From Pseudomonadota bacterium (GTDB lineage: Bacteria; Pseudomonadota; Alphaproteobacteria; Acetobacterales; Acetobacteraceae), in assembly GCA_021841985.1 (NCBI GenBank), contig JAKCCP010000267.1:1-7650 (forward strand): a stretch of 7,650 nt of DNA, given 5' to 3'. Positions 6,876 through 7,650 of the stretch are shown one piece after another. The position numbers and the translations under genes are program-made. Each line of letters opens with the position of its first letter. Position 1 is the first letter of the stretch. The notes under the pieces are model-generated. The model did no database searches. It was not told the origin of the DNA and was given only the letters and a program-made list of their open reading frames with translations.

Positions 6876-7505
6876 TCAGATCTCCGGGATATCCGGGCGC
6901 AAGGCACGCAAGCAGAACGTCGCCGTGCGCTCGGCGATCACCTCGAGATTTTCGCCCATCGCCAGACATTTTTCGACCAGCGCGGGATGGGTGAACACGG
7001 CGCAAGAACCGTGGAGGAAACGCACGACATCCTCGCCCTCCAGCCGGGCGAAAACGCCCCTTGCCTGCCCCTCGCTGACGATGTGGCGAAAAGCGGCATC
7101 GATCTCCCTGATATGTTGCTCGACGATCGGCCAATTTTCTTGCAACGCGGCGGCGACCATGTCGTGCATCCGTCGCTCTTTGAAAAGCCGCTCTTCGGTC
7201 TGGCGCCGCAGGCGGTGAAACAAGGCGCGCAGGCGCGCAGGCGGCGTGCCGGGGCCACGCGCCACTTCCCAGGCCGCGGCATCGAGGTCGGCGAGGATGC
7301 GCGCGCAGATTTCCTGGTTGATCGCGGCCTTGCTGGCAAAGAAGCGATAGACATTGGCCGGCGACATGCGAAGCTCGCGGGCGATGTCGGCGACCGTCGT
7401 TTTCTGGTAGCCGAGCGTGCGAAACAGCCGTTCCGCCGCGTCGGCGATGGCGGCGCGCGTCGCAAGGCCGGCGGGCGTCAGATCGGAAGCAGACGGGGCT
7501 GACAT
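6876..7505 (-). CDS. TetR/AcrR-family transcriptional regulator, likely pump repressor
   Basis: 209 residues from ATG 7505. The N-terminal DNA-binding domain is clear: RAAIADAAERLFRTLGY (18-33), then TTVADIARELRMSPANVYRF (36-55) and FASKAAI, the standard TetR helix-turn-helix. The C-terminal helical part (about 80-209) is the ligand-binding and dimerisation domain, and its inducer cannot be predicted. The gene lies just upstream of and on the same strand as the adaptor and RND genes (72-base gap), the usual position of a local repressor such as AcrR or MexL types. Start choice: ATG 7505 gives a normal TetR N terminus. It lacks a Shine-Dalgarno, but a promoter-like pair places the transcription start on or beside it, suggesting a leaderless message. 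In-frame ATGs at 7517, 7541 and 7640 would put the operator inside the gene and are less likely. The stop is TGA 6876-6878. Confidence 0.9.
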   Translation of the reverse strand: MSAPSASDLTPAGLATRAAIADAAERLFRTLGYQKTTVADIARELRMSPANVYRFFASKAAINQEICARILADLDAAAWEVARGPGTPPARLRALFHRLRRQTEERLFKERRMHDMVAAALQENWPIVEQHIREIDAAFRHIVSEGQARGVFARLEGEDVVRFLHGSCAVFTHPALVEKCLAMGENLEVIAERTATFCLRALRPDIPEI

Positions 7506-7512
7506 GGCGTTC

Positions 7513-7542
7513 AACATATGATGACAAGCGTTATCTGTCATC
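7513..7542 (-). promoter_or_regulatory. Candidate promoter and autoregulatory operator of the TetR gene
   Basis: On the - strand, ATGACA (7541-7536, five of six to TTGACA) and TATGTT (7518-7513, four of six to TATAAT) are 17 bases apart. Only seven bases separate the -10 from ATG 7505, so the transcript would be leaderless. The perfect inverted repeat GATGACA (7520-7526) - 9 bases - TGTCATC (7536-7542) covers the -35 and spacer. The + strand 13-mer TGACAAGCGTTAT (7522-7534) matches, at 11 of 13 bases, the motif in the adaptor-gene promoter. This placement is typical of TetR autorepression. Seen: the repeats and their positions. Inferred: binding by this regulator. Confidence 0.6.
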
Positions 7543-7650
7543 CCCCGGCCGCGCATCCCGCCAGGCTTTCGCGCTATCGCCGCCACCTCAGGCGAGGGCG
7601 CAATGGGTGGGAACAAATCCAGTTGCGGCGCGCCGTCCATTGACCAAGTC
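7543..7650. other. Edge region without an assigned gene
   Basis: About 108 bases to the window edge. On the - strand the TetR frame stays open without a stop through this stretch and off the end; from ATG 7640 it would read MDGAPQLDLFPPIAPSPEVA and onward into the regulator. The codons have fairly GC-rich third positions, so a real upstream coding segment cannot be excluded. However, no TetR protein needs such an N-terminal extension, and the operator-like repeat at 7520-7542 lies inside that reading. No RNA gene or + strand gene is apparent. Confidence 0.35.

Noticed and set aside
1..7650. CRISPR array, tRNA or rRNA genes, phage or toxin-antitoxin modules
   Set aside because: No regularly spaced repeats, cloverleaf or rRNA-like sequences, and no small paired genes of those kinds were found on either strand.

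Overview
The window looks like chromosome from a GC-rich alphaproteobacterium. The strong G/C preference at third codon positions and the style of the PQQ proteins fit Rhodospirillales/Acetobacteraceae (acetic-acid or acidophilic relatives), but this is an inference from composition and protein resemblance, not a search. It holds two well-organised gene blocks whose 3' ends face each other, separated by about 360 bp of repeat and transposon debris.

Left block (1-2248, + strand): the distal part of a pyrroloquinoline quinone (PQQ) biosynthesis operon in the order pqqB (3' end only) - pqqC - pqqD - pqqE. Each junction is a 4-base ATGA overlap, which suggests translational coupling. PqqE (radical SAM/SPASM) and PqqD (peptide chaperone) act on the PqqA precursor peptide, PqqB is a metallo-beta-lactamase-fold enzyme of the middle steps, and PqqC performs the final ring closure and oxidation. 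pqqA and most of pqqB would lie upstream of the window.

Middle (2249-2608): no intact gene. It contains an AT-richer palindromic repeat with three related arms (2271-2374), a short direct repeat (2385-2410) and a decayed fragment of an IS630-type transposase (about 2427-2603) ending a few bases from the 3' end of the efflux gene.

Right block (2609-7505, - strand; transcribed right to left): a TetR-family regulator, then a lipoprotein membrane-fusion (periplasmic adaptor) subunit, then an RND inner-membrane efflux transporter. No outer-membrane channel gene is present, so the pump would have to borrow a TolC/OprM-type channel, as MexJK does. Both the regulator and the adaptor gene are preceded by promoter-like sequences containing a shared 13-base motif (11 of 13 identical) built from TGAC/GTCA half-sites. 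This is a good candidate for the TetR operator, giving auto-repression and pump repression. The regulator appears to start leaderless.

Most of the window is recognisable biology. The points most worth a second look are the paired operator/promoter arrangement, the palindromic repeat after pqqE, an Ile where the well-studied PqqC has an active-site His, and an Arg in place of the usual TM10 Lys of the RND pump.
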